A DNA stretch of 64,000 bases from Rickettsiales bacterium (GCA_041396965.1 JAWKXN010000002.1:1-64000), one strand, 5' to 3'; shown: positions 41,488 to 51,044, counted from the first letter of the stretch. The notes: a model not told the origin generated them from the letters alone. Numbers and translations: made by a program.

Positions 41488-42975
41488 TTAGGCAACATTT
41501 TCTACCGAATCTACCTCTTTTTCCCGCTTTCCATTACGGGGAATTGAAAAATATATAGTAGTCCCTACTCCAACCTGACTTTCAATCTCAAATTTACCGC
41601 CCATTAGCTCAACAAACTTCTTAGTAAGCGGCAACCCAAGCCCTGTTCCCTCATATTTACGACTAAGCTCACCATCCACCTGACCAAAAGGTGACATAGC
41701 TTTAGATATATCCTTAGGAGCGATACCAATGCCGCTATCACGCACCTCAAACATATACGAGTCATCATTAACGTTAACCCATGAGATAATTTTCACCTCT
41801 CCACCAGGCTCTGTAAATTTAATCGCGTTAGAAAGTAAATTCAGTAGAATTTGTTTTAACTTTTTACCATCGGTCGCGATATTCAATATCTCTTTCGGTA
41901 ATTCCTCTGTGAGCAAGACCTGTGCTTTCTCCGCTCTTGGTGTAACAAGTCTCACACAATTATGTACCAGCTTATTAAGATTTACCTCAGCCACTTCCAT
42001 CTCTAATTTCCCAGCTTCCGCTTTAGAGTAATCAAGTATATCATTTATCAAACTAAGCAAATGAACACCGGAAGAGTAAATATCATGAATATAACCTTCA
42101 AATCTTTCCTTTTCCATACCTTTATCAATACTATTTTTTATAATCTCTGAAAAACCAATTATGGAGTTCAAAGGTGTACGCAGCTCATGGCTTATATTAG
42201 CGAGAAATTGTGATTTATCACGATTCTCCGCCTGCGCCGCGGTCGCCGCCGCTGTCAGCTCAATATTTACCTCATGCTGCCTAGCGGTAATAGCCTCCGC
42301 TCTTTGTACCATGAAAAACAACAAAATAAGATATAGAGCGAAAAAACATACCAGATAAATATCTTCATTTATCTGCGCTTCTAAAAGACTCTCAAATGGA
42401 TCTGTTATATCACTTATAATCTCAATAACTCCCTCCAGAAAAACATCTTTTCCATCATCACTTATAAAGGTAACAGGAACCATAGTCTGTATTATAGTTC
42501 CCTCCGTACCGTCACTAAATTTAGCGCTCTCTACTATCTGGCTAGCGACATCACCACTATTAAACCTATTAGCTATAAAATTAGGATCCGGTGATTTTTG
42601 TTCGGAATTAATAGTAACCGATGAGACATCACTGGTTAAAACCAGATTCCCCAAAGAATTATATATATTAGCTCTTACAATGGAGGTGTCTTTAAAAAAC
42701 CTTACGCTATCTCTGCCAAAAGTTTTCATCAAACGCGAAACTTCAGGATCTTTTTTATCAGCTTCCGATAGATTATTCCTAAAGGCTTTTACGGCTTTAT
42801 CATGCCTCTTCCATATGGAATTTATATAGGCTTTAGCGATAGATGTGTTATTATTACTGGCGATAAATTTGATATTCTCGGTTACGTTATTACGAAAAAC
42901 CAGACTAGAAATAATCGCGAAAGCGACTACCGCCAAGAAAACAACTATGGAAAACAACCTAAAGTAACGAAACAT
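41488..42975 (-). CDS. Membrane sensor histidine kinase, orphan
   Basis: 495 residues: membrane helix 1 (about 8-27), an extracytoplasmic sensor region (about 28-204), helix 2 (about 205-224), a coiled linker, a HisKA domain with phospho-acceptor His263 (SHELRTPLN), and an ATPase domain with N box NLLSNAIKF, DSGIGI and GTGLGLPL. No receiver domain and no adjacent response regulator. Upstream lies the rpmH gene region, divergent. Confidence 0.92.
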   Translation of the reverse strand: MFRYFRLFSIVVFLAVVAFAIISSLVFRNNVTENIKFIASNNNTSIAKAYINSIWKRHDKAVKAFRNNLSEADKKDPEVSRLMKTFGRDSVRFFKDTSIVRANIYNSLGNLVLTSDVSSVTINSEQKSPDPNFIANRFNSGDVASQIVESAKFSDGTEGTIIQTMVPVTFISDDGKDVFLEGVIEIISDITDPFESLLEAQINEDIYLVCFFALYLILLFFMVQRAEAITARQHEVNIELTAAATAAQAENRDKSQFLANISHELRTPLNSIIGFSEIIKNSIDKGMEKERFEGYIHDIYSSGVHLLSLINDILDYSKAEAGKLEMEVAEVNLNKLVHNCVRLVTPRAEKAQVLLTEELPKEILNIATDGKKLKQILLNLLSNAIKFTEPGGEVKIISWVNVNDDSYMFEVRDSGIGIAPKDISKAMSPFGQVDGELSRKYEGTGLGLPLTKKFVELMGGKFEIESQVGVGTTIYFSIPRNGKREKEVDSVENVA

Positions 42976-43287
42976 ATTTTTTCAATTTCAACCTGTTGAA
43001 AGCTAATAATAATATAATATCAGCAGGTTAACAAAGCATTTAATATTTATCAAAATATGGTTTACATCGCTAATTAGCCGGTTATTTAGTCAACTATAGT
43101 TATTAGCCAATTAATAGATTATAAATCCTTGACATATGGAAGTTTAGTTAATATAAGCATGCTCCACTTGAGGAATATATTAAGGAACAGTTAAGTATGG
43201 TGTAAAGTATAGCTAGGGTTTTTCTGGCTTTACCGCTTAGTTTTTATCCAAGTACACCCTATCAACATACTGATATTTGAGGTTTTT
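42976..43287. other. Divergent region between a kinase gene and rpmH
   Basis: About 312 AT-rich bases. It holds the rpmH promoter (43129-43157) and a leader of about 120 nt. I looked for DnaA boxes because rpmH-rnpA often lies near oriC. Only one poor match (TTATCCAAG near 43243) was found, and dnaA is not here, so an origin is not supported. Confidence 0.5.
43129..43157 (+). promoter_or_regulatory. Sigma70 promoter of rpmH
   Basis: TTGACA (43129-43134) and TATAAG (43152-43157) with 17 nt between them. The start of transcription near 43164 leaves a leader of about 120 nt before rpmH. Confidence 0.75.
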
Positions 43288-43422
43288 ATGAAAAGAACAT
43301 TCCAACCTAGCAACATAGTAAGAAAACGCCGTCATGGTTTTCGTGCCCGCATGGCAACCGTAGGTGGTCGCCGCATAATAAACGCTCGCCGTGCTAAAGG
43401 TCGTAAGCGCTTATCCGCTTAA
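43288..43422 (+). CDS. rpmH: Ribosomal protein L34
   Basis: 44 residues, MKRTFQPSNIVRKRRHGFRA to KGRKRLSA, the complete and highly conserved L34 sequence. GAGG lies 6 nt before the ATG. It heads rpmH-rnpA-yidD-yidC-engB. Confidence 0.98.
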   Translation: MKRTFQPSNIVRKRRHGFRARMATVGGRRIINARRAKGRKRLSA

Positions 43423-43482
43423 GATAAATAATATATACTAAATCATCATAATAGCCGGACAGACTTGGCTGTATGAGCATGG

Positions 43483-43875
43483 ATGAATTTACATAAAGTG
43501 ACCTATTCTGTTATAGAAAAACGTAGCGACTTTCTTAACGCTTTTAATAAGGGCAAAAAATTTATAACTCCTAATTTTATATTACAAATGGTAAAAAGAG
43601 AGCCAGAGCATAAAGCCCCTGCTGATGATGTCAGAATAGGCTTTACTGTTACTAAGAAAATGGGAAGAGCCGTTAAAAGAAACCGAATAAAAAGACGGTT
43701 GCGCACGGCGGTAAAGCCAGCAATAGAGAAATACGCCCTTAAAGGGCATGATTATGTTATCATTTCACGTCACAAAGCATTTAACACTGATTTTTCTGAC
43801 CTAACAGACAGCATGGAGTTTGCTTTTAAGAAAATTATCCATCATAAAAATACTCACAAAAACAATCAGAACTAG
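43483..43875 (+). CDS. rnpA: Ribonuclease P protein component
   Basis: Protein subunit of RNase P, which trims tRNA 5' ends. The 130-residue basic protein has the hallmark RNR region (AVKRNRIKRRLRTAVKP) and RIGFTVTKKMG. It starts 61 nt after rpmH, on the same strand, in the usual order. Confidence 0.96.
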   Translation: MNLHKVTYSVIEKRSDFLNAFNKGKKFITPNFILQMVKREPEHKAPADDVRIGFTVTKKMGRAVKRNRIKRRLRTAVKPAIEKYALKGHDYVIISRHKAFNTDFSDLTDSMEFAFKKIIHHKNTHKNNQN

Positions 43876-43893
43876 ACCAGCAGCTTAGTACAA

Positions 43894-44139
43894 ATGAATA
43901 TCCTGTCAAAATTCGTAATCGGAATAATAAATATATACAAATTTATCATTTCACCATTAATCGGCGCTAATTGTCGTTATATCCCAACTTGTTCATGCTA
44001 TTCAAAAGAGGCGATTGAGAGACATGGCGTTATCAAAGGCGTTTATCTCTCATGTAAACGCTTGCTGCGTTGTCATCCATTTGCTAATAAGTCCGGCTAT
44101 GATCCGGTTCCTCCATCAAATACAAAAATAAAGACTTAA
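43894..44139 (+). CDS. yidD: Membrane protein insertion efficiency factor YidD
   Basis: 81 residues with IYKFIISPLIGANCRYIPTCSCYSKEAIERHG, the full YidD signature with its cysteines, followed by LLRCHPF and GYDPVP. It assists YidC. It lies between rnpA and yidC, 3 nt before yidC. Confidence 0.96.
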   Translation: MNILSKFVIGIINIYKFIISPLIGANCRYIPTCSCYSKEAIERHGVIKGVYLSCKRLLRCHPFANKSGYDPVPPSNTKIKT

Positions 44140-44142
44140 TCT

Positions 44143-45933
44143 ATGTCAAACTATCTAAACAATAATGATCCCGATTATCAACGTATAACTCTTGCCATCT
44201 TCATGGTAGCAGTAATATTGATATGCTGGCAACTATTTGTTGAATTACCACGCCGCCAACAGCTTGCCGAAGTCATGGCTAAAAACGCCGCTCACCAACA
44301 GAAAACAAACAACGCCAATCTAAAAGACACTATCAGTAAATCGACTGATTCTGAGCATATTCCAAACCTAAGCCGAGCGGAACTGCTCGCGCAAAACAAT
44401 CGTGTACTTATTAAATCGGATCGTCTGCACGGCTCTATATCACTAAAGGCCGCTCGTTTTGATGATTTAACACTGGCAAAATACAAAGTAAGTCTTGATA
44501 AAGAGAGTCCAGAAGTAATATTGCTAAGCCCAAATGGTGACAAAGATTCTTACTTTGCTCAAACTGGTTGGGTGGCAACAGATGGCAAAACTAAAGTTCC
44601 CGATAACCAGTCAATATGGACAGCGAACAAAGATACCCTAAATGCCAATGATAGAATCACTCTTACTTGGAATAATGGCGAAGACGTAACGTTCATAATG
44701 GATATATCATTAAACTCCGATTATATGTTTACCATTAAACAAAGTGTAGAAAATAATTCTGAAAATGTAATATCAGTCTCCCCTTATGGCTATATAAACC
44801 GAACTTATATGCTAGAAGATAATCATGGTATGATAATGCATACTGGACCCATGGGAGTTATAGACAGCTTAGTGACTGAATTTCCTTATAAAGACCTAAA
44901 AGAAGAAAATCGCAAAGATTACAAAAACACAAATGGTTGGCTGGGAATTACCGATAAATATTGGCTTACCGCCCTAATACCGAATGATGACAAATTCAAT
45001 ATGTCATTCAGTTATTATAGCCAAAACAACCAAGATCGTTTCCAAACTGACTATATGGGAACACCGCTTACCATCCCCCCACAATCGGAAGCGCAAATGA
45101 CACAACTCCGCCTATTCGCCGGAGCGAAAGAAATAGATATACTTGATCGTTACACTAACGGAATAGAAGGAGACCTTAACAATAAACCAATACCACTATT
45201 TGACAGGGCAGTGGATTTTGGCAGATTATATTTCCTCACCAAGCCGTTATTCCTAATGCTTAATATATTCTACTCATTTATCGGTAATTTTGGTCTAGCG
45301 ATAATAATGGTAACTATAGTAATAAAAATCTGTATGTTTCCACTTGCCAATAAATCATACGCGGCGATGAGTAAAATAAAAGCCCTACAACCAGAGATTA
45401 CTGAACTTAAAAATCGTCACAAAAAAGACCCACAGGCGATGAACAAAGCCATGATGGAATTATATAAAAGACACAAAGTAAATCCCGCTTCCGGTTGCCT
45501 ACCGATATTAATTCAACTTCCTGTGTTCATTGCCTTGTATAAAGTTCTTTATGTGACCATAGAAATGCGCCACGCTCCTTTCTTTGGCTGGCTTAAGGAT
45601 CTATCAGCTCCTGATCCATCCAATATATTCACCCTCTTTGGTATGATAAACTGGGATCCACCAGCTTTTATGCATCTTGGTATACTTCCGATATTATACT
45701 GCATAAGCATGATAATACAACAAAAGCAACAACCAGCGCCAACCGATCCCACTCAGGAAAAAATCATGAAAATGTTACCTTTTTTCCTATTATTTGTTTT
45801 TGCCACCTTTCCTGCTGGTTTGGTTCTATACTGGGTAGCGAGTAACATATTCTCAATAATCCAACAAGAAGTGATAACTCTGCGTCACGGCACTCATAGA
45901 TCACAAAAAAACAAATCAACTACTAGCTCCTAA
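44143..45933 (+). CDS. yidC: Membrane protein insertase YidC
   Basis: 596 residues: N-terminal membrane helix (about 18-33), large periplasmic beta domain (about 80-345), and the conserved insertase core with five helices (about 370-580), including FGLAIIMVTIVIKICMFPLA and SGCLPILIQLPVFIALYKVL. It inserts membrane proteins alone or with Sec. Usual order rnpA-yidD-yidC-engB. Confidence 0.97.
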   Translation: MSNYLNNNDPDYQRITLAIFMVAVILICWQLFVELPRRQQLAEVMAKNAAHQQKTNNANLKDTISKSTDSEHIPNLSRAELLAQNNRVLIKSDRLHGSISLKAARFDDLTLAKYKVSLDKESPEVILLSPNGDKDSYFAQTGWVATDGKTKVPDNQSIWTANKDTLNANDRITLTWNNGEDVTFIMDISLNSDYMFTIKQSVENNSENVISVSPYGYINRTYMLEDNHGMIMHTGPMGVIDSLVTEFPYKDLKEENRKDYKNTNGWLGITDKYWLTALIPNDDKFNMSFSYYSQNNQDRFQTDYMGTPLTIPPQSEAQMTQLRLFAGAKEIDILDRYTNGIEGDLNNKPIPLFDRAVDFGRLYFLTKPLFLMLNIFYSFIGNFGLAIIMVTIVIKICMFPLANKSYAAMSKIKALQPEITELKNRHKKDPQAMNKAMMELYKRHKVNPASGCLPILIQLPVFIALYKVLYVTIEMRHAPFFGWLKDLSAPDPSNIFTLFGMINWDPPAFMHLGILPILYCISMIIQQKQQPAPTDPTQEKIMKMLPFFLLFVFATFPAGLVLYWVASNIFSIIQQEVITLRHGTHRSQKNKSTTSS

Positions 45934-45948
45934 GAAAATAATATAAAA

Positions 45949-46563
45949 ATGGAAAGTGGTGAACAAAATACAAAATTTTTTCGTTGCTCTTGTGTGTTTG
46001 TAGCCGGCGCTTCCTCAATCTCCTCTTTACCAGAGTTTGATAAACCGGAAGTAGCTTTTATTGGTCGCTCCAATGTCGGAAAATCAAGCTTGATAAATGC
46101 TTTAGTTGGACAAAAAAAACTAGCTAGGACATCACAGAATCCAGGTCATACCAAGCAGTTAAATTTCTTCTTGTTAGCAGAAAAACTAATGTTGGTTGAC
46201 ATGCCCGGATATGGTTACGCTAGAGTCTCTAAAGGACAAAAAAGTGAGTGGAATAGGCTGATTATCGGATATTTATGCGGAAGACCAACCCTAAAAAGAG
46301 CCTGCCTACTAATAGATAGCAGACGAGGAATTATGAAAAGTGACGATGAATTCATGTCCGTTCTTGATGAATCAGCCGTAAATTACCAAATAATACTTAC
46401 CAAAACCGACAGCCTACCTAAAAAAGATATGGATGATGTAATAGAAAAAACAACTAATTCCATTTCCACACACTCAGCCGCCCATCCCTCAATAATCGCT
46501 ACTAGCTCTAAAACTGGTTATGGTATAGATGAATTACGTGGTGAGTTAGTCGGCATTTTATAA
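45949..46563 (+). CDS. engB: Ribosome biogenesis GTPase EngB/YsxC
   Basis: 204-residue GTPase with G1 GRSNVGKSSLINAL, TSQNPGHTKQLNFF as switch I, VDMPGYGYAR as G3 and TKTDSL as G4. It works in large-subunit assembly. It follows yidC by 15 nt. Confidence 0.96.
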   Translation: MESGEQNTKFFRCSCVFVAGASSISSLPEFDKPEVAFIGRSNVGKSSLINALVGQKKLARTSQNPGHTKQLNFFLLAEKLMLVDMPGYGYARVSKGQKSEWNRLIIGYLCGRPTLKRACLLIDSRRGIMKSDDEFMSVLDESAVNYQIILTKTDSLPKKDMDDVIEKTTNSISTHSAAHPSIIATSSKTGYGIDELRGELVGIL

Positions 46564-46595
46564 ACAAAAAATCAATATTTCTCTCACTTTGTAAA

Positions 46596-46623
46596 TTGAC
46601 AACTATTCTTATCCTGCTAATAA
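46596..46623 (+). promoter_or_regulatory. Candidate argB promoter
   Basis: TTGACA (46596-46601), 16 nt, TAATAA (46618-46623). Transcription would begin near 46630, at the left edge of a large inverted repeat. Confidence 0.5.
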
Positions 46624-46631
46624 CTTGTTAA

Positions 46632-46672
46632 TTATACTTGTTTTGGACAATTTTTATACAAAACAAGTATAA
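46632..46672. promoter_or_regulatory. Perfect 14-bp inverted repeat upstream of argB
   Basis: TTATACTTGTTTTG (46632-46645) and its exact complement (46659-46672) enclose 13 nt. It lies just after the candidate promoter and 26 nt before the argB start. It has no trailing T-run, so an operator or leader hairpin is more likely than a terminator. It does not match the common ArgR box. Confidence 0.55.
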
Positions 46673-46698
46673 ATACAATAAATAAAATCCGGCATGGG

Positions 46699-47631
46699 AT
46701 GGATAATATGAAAACACGGGTAATTCAAGATGCTGATGAATGGGTAAAAACCGTAAAAACCCTATCAGAGGCCCTGCCTTATATGCGGGAATTTACCGAT
46801 GAGACATTTGTCATCAAATATGGCGGACATGTCATGGGTGATCCAGAACTGTCCAAGCAATTCGCCAAAGATATAGTTCTTCTCAAACAAGTTGGAATAA
46901 ACCCTATAGTCGTACATGGCGGCGGTCCACAAATAGGCAATATGCTAGAGCGACTAAAAATAAAAAGCTCATTCATTGATGGACTTAGGGTTACCGACGC
47001 TGAAACTGTTGAGATAGTGGAAATGGTACTTTCCGGTTCTATTAACAAACAAATAGTAGCGGAAATAAACAACGCTGGCGGTATGGCGATCGGCATATCT
47101 GGAAAAGATGGTGGTCTTATTAAAGCAAGAAAATTACGACGCAGCATCCCAGATCCTGATTCAAATATTGAGAAAATATTGGATCTCGGATTCGTTGGCG
47201 AACCTACCTCTATAAACCCTATCCTACTTGAGGAATTCAGCCAATCTCATATAATACCAGTTATCGCTCCTATCGGAATAGGAGAAAATGGTGAGACCTA
47301 CAACATAAACGCTGATACCGCCGCTGGCGCTATCGCCTCCGCTATCGGAGCTACTAAACTTATAATACTTACTGATGTACCAGGTGTTCTTAATAAAAAA
47401 AAAGAACTGATAAGTGAACTATCATTTAAGGAAGTAAGGGAACTTATCAGGGATAAAACTATAACCAGCGGCATGATACCGAAGGTAGAGACCTGTCTGC
47501 ACGCACTAGAAAATGACTGCGGAGCCGCCCATATACTTGATGGTAGACTGCCACATGTGTTGCTGCTGGAAACTTTCACCAAATACGGAGCCGGAACCAT
47601 GATAAAACCCGACTACGATGCCTACAGATAA
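46699..47631 (+). CDS. argB: N-acetylglutamate kinase
   Basis: Second step of arginine synthesis. The 310-residue product has FVIKYGGHVMGD, VVHGGGPQIG, LRVTDAETVEIVEMVLSG, INADTAAGAIA and GMIPKVETCLHAL. The start is ATG 46699, or the in-frame ATG 46708 which has GGATGG nearby. It follows engB by 135 nt with its own promoter region. Confidence 0.96.
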   Translation: MDNMKTRVIQDADEWVKTVKTLSEALPYMREFTDETFVIKYGGHVMGDPELSKQFAKDIVLLKQVGINPIVVHGGGPQIGNMLERLKIKSSFIDGLRVTDAETVEIVEMVLSGSINKQIVAEINNAGGMAIGISGKDGGLIKARKLRRSIPDPDSNIEKILDLGFVGEPTSINPILLEEFSQSHIIPVIAPIGIGENGETYNINADTAAGAIASAIGATKLIILTDVPGVLNKKKELISELSFKEVRELIRDKTITSGMIPKVETCLHALENDCGAAHILDGRLPHVLLLETFTKYGAGTMIKPDYDAYR

Positions 47632-47651
47632 AATACATAGGGGGTAATCTA

Positions 47652-48506
47652 TTGCCAAACGTAGTGCATATCCTAAGAGTAAAAAACTCAATAAAGCATA
47701 TCCTCTTAACTTTAAAATCAGAGTGCAGAACATTAGTAACAATTACTTGGTTTCCGTTTTTGCTTCTTTTCCTGTTATTAAATCTTGTAATACATATACC
47801 ATTCAATATAGAAACCCACCAATATATAGACTTAGCACTAACGAGCATAAAGGCTCTTATGAGTGCAATAACTATTGTTGGTATCTATAGATACCTACTT
47901 TTTGACTCACGTTTTCGTATGCATAGCACTCCACTTAAACGTAATCCATATACGAAAAAACCTTTCATAACAGTAAAATTATATTTTTATATTGATAAGC
48001 CGGCTATAATATTAGCAATATTTTTGATGATCTGGGAAACGATCAGAACCCATATAAGCAGTACAATTATACACTATATTCTTAACGATAGCCTTCCTCA
48101 TTGGAACACACCATTATTTAATATCACCCTATCGCTATACGATATGCTTCCTGTATATCTATGGAAATTTATTTATTTTTCCATAGGAACGCAGCTATGC
48201 CTGATATACCCGTATATATCTACATCGCACAGTATAAGATTATCAAAAATTTATGACAATGCTACGATAGCTCTCAACAAAAACAGAATAAATGTGTGGA
48301 TAATACAGACAATTATTATTGTATGTTCTATAATAGCAAATACGTTAATAAATTTACTATTTAGTTACGAAACGTATTCAACTATATACTATGTCAATGG
48401 CTTTTTACGTGCTTTAGTTCTCTTCATAACATTAATCGCATCTGCAATATTCTATTCTGCAATCTTCAAAACCATTGGTATTAATGACGGCAACAATCAA
48501 CAGTAA
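47652..48506 (+). CDS. Unknown multi-spanning membrane protein, 284 aa
   Basis: Not recognised. About six hydrophobic segments (near 32-52, 60-85, 115-135, 158-185, 215-238, 248-272). The start is a TTG with GGGGG 7 nt upstream, an unusual start codon fixed by a strong ribosome site. It follows argB by 20 nt and is probably co-transcribed. AT-rich, with many Ile and Tyr codons. Confidence 0.65.
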   Translation: MPNVVHILRVKNSIKHILLTLKSECRTLVTITWFPFLLLFLLLNLVIHIPFNIETHQYIDLALTSIKALMSAITIVGIYRYLLFDSRFRMHSTPLKRNPYTKKPFITVKLYFYIDKPAIILAIFLMIWETIRTHISSTIIHYILNDSLPHWNTPLFNITLSLYDMLPVYLWKFIYFSIGTQLCLIYPYISTSHSIRLSKIYDNATIALNKNRINVWIIQTIIIVCSIIANTLINLLFSYETYSTIYYVNGFLRALVLFITLIASAIFYSAIFKTIGINDGNNQQ

Positions 48507-48620
48507 CATTATAGCGTTCTTATACTTAATTAAACACGAAAACACCCTAGTGTAACGTGCATAACAGAATCAAATTACAAAAAAGTTGCATATACCATAA
48601 ACTTAACGTAAAAACATCGC

Positions 48621-49406
48621 ATGAATATTCCTTTTACATTTCTTGCCTCTATCGGACGAGTATTTTACGCTTTCCTTGAAGCGGTAGGCCGTCTCGGCAT
48701 ATTTGTCTATAATAGCATAAGCGGTATATTCCGCCCACCATTCTATGGAAAAATGCTTATAAAACAGCTAATTGAGATTGGCTATTACTCACTTCCCGTA
48801 GTTGGCATGACCGCTATGTTCACCGGTGCCGCCCTTGCCTTACAAACATATTCAGGTTTTTCTCGTTTCAACGCTGAAAGCTCAGTGGCTATAGTGGTAG
48901 TTCTCGCTATTACCAGAGAGCTTGGTCCTGTTATGGCTGGGCTCATGGTCGCTGGAAGAATCGGCGCGGCATACGCTGCTGAGATTGGCACAATGCGGGT
49001 AACTGAACAGATTGACGCTCTTTCCACACTTTCTACCGATCCACATAAGTATCTTGTTCTTCCACGCCTAATCGCTGGTGTTACTATGCTACCACTATTG
49101 GTCGCGATTGGCGATATAATTGGTGTTCTTGGTGGCTATCTGGTATCCATACATAATCTAGGATTCTCACCAGGTCCCTACCTAAAAAGCACTTTTGAGT
49201 ATTTAGAAAGCAAAGACGTTATATCAGGGCTTATAAAAGCCTCAGTGTTTGGATTTATTATAACCCTGATGGGTTGCTATCATGGCTTTCACTCTAAAGG
49301 TGGAGCGCAAGGAGTAGGAGCCGCTACTACTCATGCCGTAGTTTCCGCCTCTATCTTGATATTATTATCAAATTATGTATTAACCGCCTTACTGTTTGCG
49401 AAATAA
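48621..49406 (+). CDS. mlaE: Phospholipid transport permease MlaE
   Basis: Inner-membrane permease of the Mla ABC system. The 261-residue product has the MlaE/permease signature: QLIEIGYYSLPVVGMTAMFTGAALALQ, REL-GP-VMAGLMVAGRIGAAYAAEIGTM, and EQIDAL. mlaF follows by 6 nt. MlaD is not adjacent. Confidence 0.96.
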   Translation: MNIPFTFLASIGRVFYAFLEAVGRLGIFVYNSISGIFRPPFYGKMLIKQLIEIGYYSLPVVGMTAMFTGAALALQTYSGFSRFNAESSVAIVVVLAITRELGPVMAGLMVAGRIGAAYAAEIGTMRVTEQIDALSTLSTDPHKYLVLPRLIAGVTMLPLLVAIGDIIGVLGGYLVSIHNLGFSPGPYLKSTFEYLESKDVISGLIKASVFGFIITLMGCYHGFHSKGGAQGVGAATTHAVVSASILILLSNYVLTALLFAK

Positions 49407-49412
49407 AAAGTC

Positions 49413-50174
49413 ATGACAGCGAAAATTGAACTATCCGGCGTATATAAATCATTCGGCAGCAAAAAAGTTCTCGACGGCATAGACCTCACCATAGAAAAAG
49501 GTGAATCACTGGTAGTTATAGGTGGTTCTGGAACAGGAAAATCCGTACTCATAAAATGTATTCTTGGAATACTCACACCCGACAAAGGTAGTATAAAAAT
49601 TGATGGTGTTGATACTTGTAAGTTATCACGCAAAGAACGTCAGGAAATGATGAAAAAATTCGGCATGCTGTTTCAAGGTGGAGCATTATTTGACAGTCTT
49701 CCAGTTTGGGAAAATATAACTTTTTCTCTACTTCAGAATAAGAGCATTAGCAAAAAAGATGCTAAGAAACTAGCTATAGAAAAACTTAAATCGGTCGGTC
49801 TTAAACAAGATGTCGCCGATCTCTCTCCATCAGAACTATCAGGAGGAATGCAAAAAAGAGTCGCCCTTGCCAGAGCGATCGCTGCTAATCCTGAAATAAT
49901 ATTTTTTGATGAGCCAACTACTGGTCTTGACCCAATAATGGCGGATGTAATAAACCGGCTCATAGTAAAATGCTCTAAAGAGCTGGGCGCTACTACCCTC
50001 ACCATAACTCACGATATGGCAAGCGTTAGGAGAATAGCAAGCCGTGTCGCCATGCTTTATAATGGCAAATTAATATGGCAGGGAGATATTAAAGACATAG
50101 AAAACAGCAAAAGCGAGCATGTTGACCAGTTTATACATGGTCACGCCGAAGGTCCAATCACAGCAAATAATTAA
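49413..50174 (+). CDS. mlaF: Phospholipid transport ATPase MlaF
   Basis: ATPase of the Mla system. 253 residues with Walker A GGSGTGKS, Q loop LFQGGALFDSL, signature LSGGMQKRVALARAI and Walker B IIFFDEPTTGLDP. Together with MlaE it drives lipid transport, fed by MlaC (22 kb region). In many relatives mlaD follows; here the next gene is on the other strand. Confidence 0.96.
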   Translation: MTAKIELSGVYKSFGSKKVLDGIDLTIEKGESLVVIGGSGTGKSVLIKCILGILTPDKGSIKIDGVDTCKLSRKERQEMMKKFGMLFQGGALFDSLPVWENITFSLLQNKSISKKDAKKLAIEKLKSVGLKQDVADLSPSELSGGMQKRVALARAIAANPEIIFFDEPTTGLDPIMADVINRLIVKCSKELGATTLTITHDMASVRRIASRVAMLYNGKLIWQGDIKDIENSKSEHVDQFIHGHAEGPITANN

Positions 50175-50176
50175 CT

Positions 50177-50207
50177 TTAACTCAGTTACCAATCTGATCT
50201 GAGTTAA
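50177..50207. terminator. Possible bidirectional hairpin terminator
   Basis: TTAACTCAG (50177-50185) and CTGAGTTAA (50199-50207) form a 9-bp stem between the convergent mlaF and EF-hand genes, overlapping the stop of the latter. T-runs are poor on both sides. Confidence 0.4.
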
Positions 50208-50604
50208 TCGGCGCTACAGATCTCAAAGTACCCTCACCTCTACTAGTGACAACAGAATTTTTGCTTACAATATCATCGTGACCGAAATCACCAGGTTCTT
50301 CATCATCGGCTATTTCCTCGCCACTAAAAAACGCGTCTTTATAGCTCATTGAAGATGCTTTCTGATCTTGCAATTGTTGCCCTTTAACCATTTCACTAAA
50401 ATCAAGCTCACCATCACCATTAGCGTCCATTTGCTCAAAGGCTTTCACCATATGTTCAACATAAGCCTTCTTATCAAACTTCATTTTTGATACATTTTTG
50501 TAAATATCAGCCGTTGATGACTTTGCTTCCTCCGCTATCGCGACACCGGAAATAAGGACAGAGCTCGCAAAAACTGTGCAAAATCCATATTTTATAATAT
50601 TCAT
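50182..50604 (-). CDS. Exported EF-hand protein
   Basis: 140 residues with a signal peptide (hydrophobic about 8-22, cleavage near AIA-EEA) and one calcium-binding EF-hand loop from Asp60 to Glu71 (DANGDGELDFSE), with Asp60, Asn62, Asp64, Glu66, Asp68 and Glu71 in the correct positions. The C-terminus is acidic and disordered. Periplasmic calcium binding is likely, but the partner is unknown. Confidence 0.8.
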   Translation of the reverse strand: MNIIKYGFCTVFASSVLISGVAIAEEAKSSTADIYKNVSKMKFDKKAYVEHMVKAFEQMDANGDGELDFSEMVKGQQLQDQKASSMSYKDAFFSGEEIADDEEPGDFGHDDIVSKNSVVTSRGEGTLRSVAPINSDQIGN

Positions 50605-50687
50605 AACCTGCCAACTCCCTGAATTATATTATTTATTATATATAAAATACGTATAAAATGCTTTATACCAGCTCATATTAACATATT

Positions 50688-51044
50688 TTAAGGCAATAAT
50701 CTACCAAGTTTTTTGCCGCCTATTATATGTACATGAAAGTGACTAACACTTTGCGCCGCTGCCTCTCCATGGTTACTTATGATACGATAGCCTTCTTCTG
50801 GCAATTTTAGATATTCAGCAACCTTTTGTACCGACTGGAAAAAATCGCGTACAAATCCACTATCGGCGTTCTTTACAAAATCATCAAATGACAAATATTT
50901 ACCTTTAGGCACAACTAACACATGAATTGGGGCTTCCGGCGCTATATCATGAAAAGCAAGGGCGTAATCATCCTCATAAACCTTATTACATGGTAACTCA
51001 CCACGCAAAATTTTAGCGAAAACATTATCACTATCATAAGCCAT
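50688..51044 (-). CDS. HIT-family nucleotide hydrolase (HinT-like)
   Basis: 118 residues with the histidine triad HFHVHIIGG near the end and FAKILRGELPCNKVYEDDYALAFHDIAPEAPIHVLVVPK at the start, typical of HinT. It cleaves purine nucleoside phosphoramidates in known members. It is the last gene of the his cluster, 14 nt after hisE, an order common in alphaproteobacteria. Confidence 0.93.
   Translation of the reverse strand: MAYDSDNVFAKILRGELPCNKVYEDDYALAFHDIAPEAPIHVLVVPKGKYLSFDDFVKNADSGFVRDFFQSVQKVAEYLKLPEEGYRIISNHGEAAAQSVSHFHVHIIGGKKLGRLLP

Noticed and set aside
42976..43287. Possible replication origin beside rpmH-rnpA
   Set aside because: Only one poor DnaA-box match was found, and neither dnaA nor a box cluster is present.
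46779..47147. Long reading frames opposite carB, argB, sucC, prfC and other conserved genes
   Set aside because: They lie fully inside well-supported genes, show no family motifs, and result from codon bias on the other strand.
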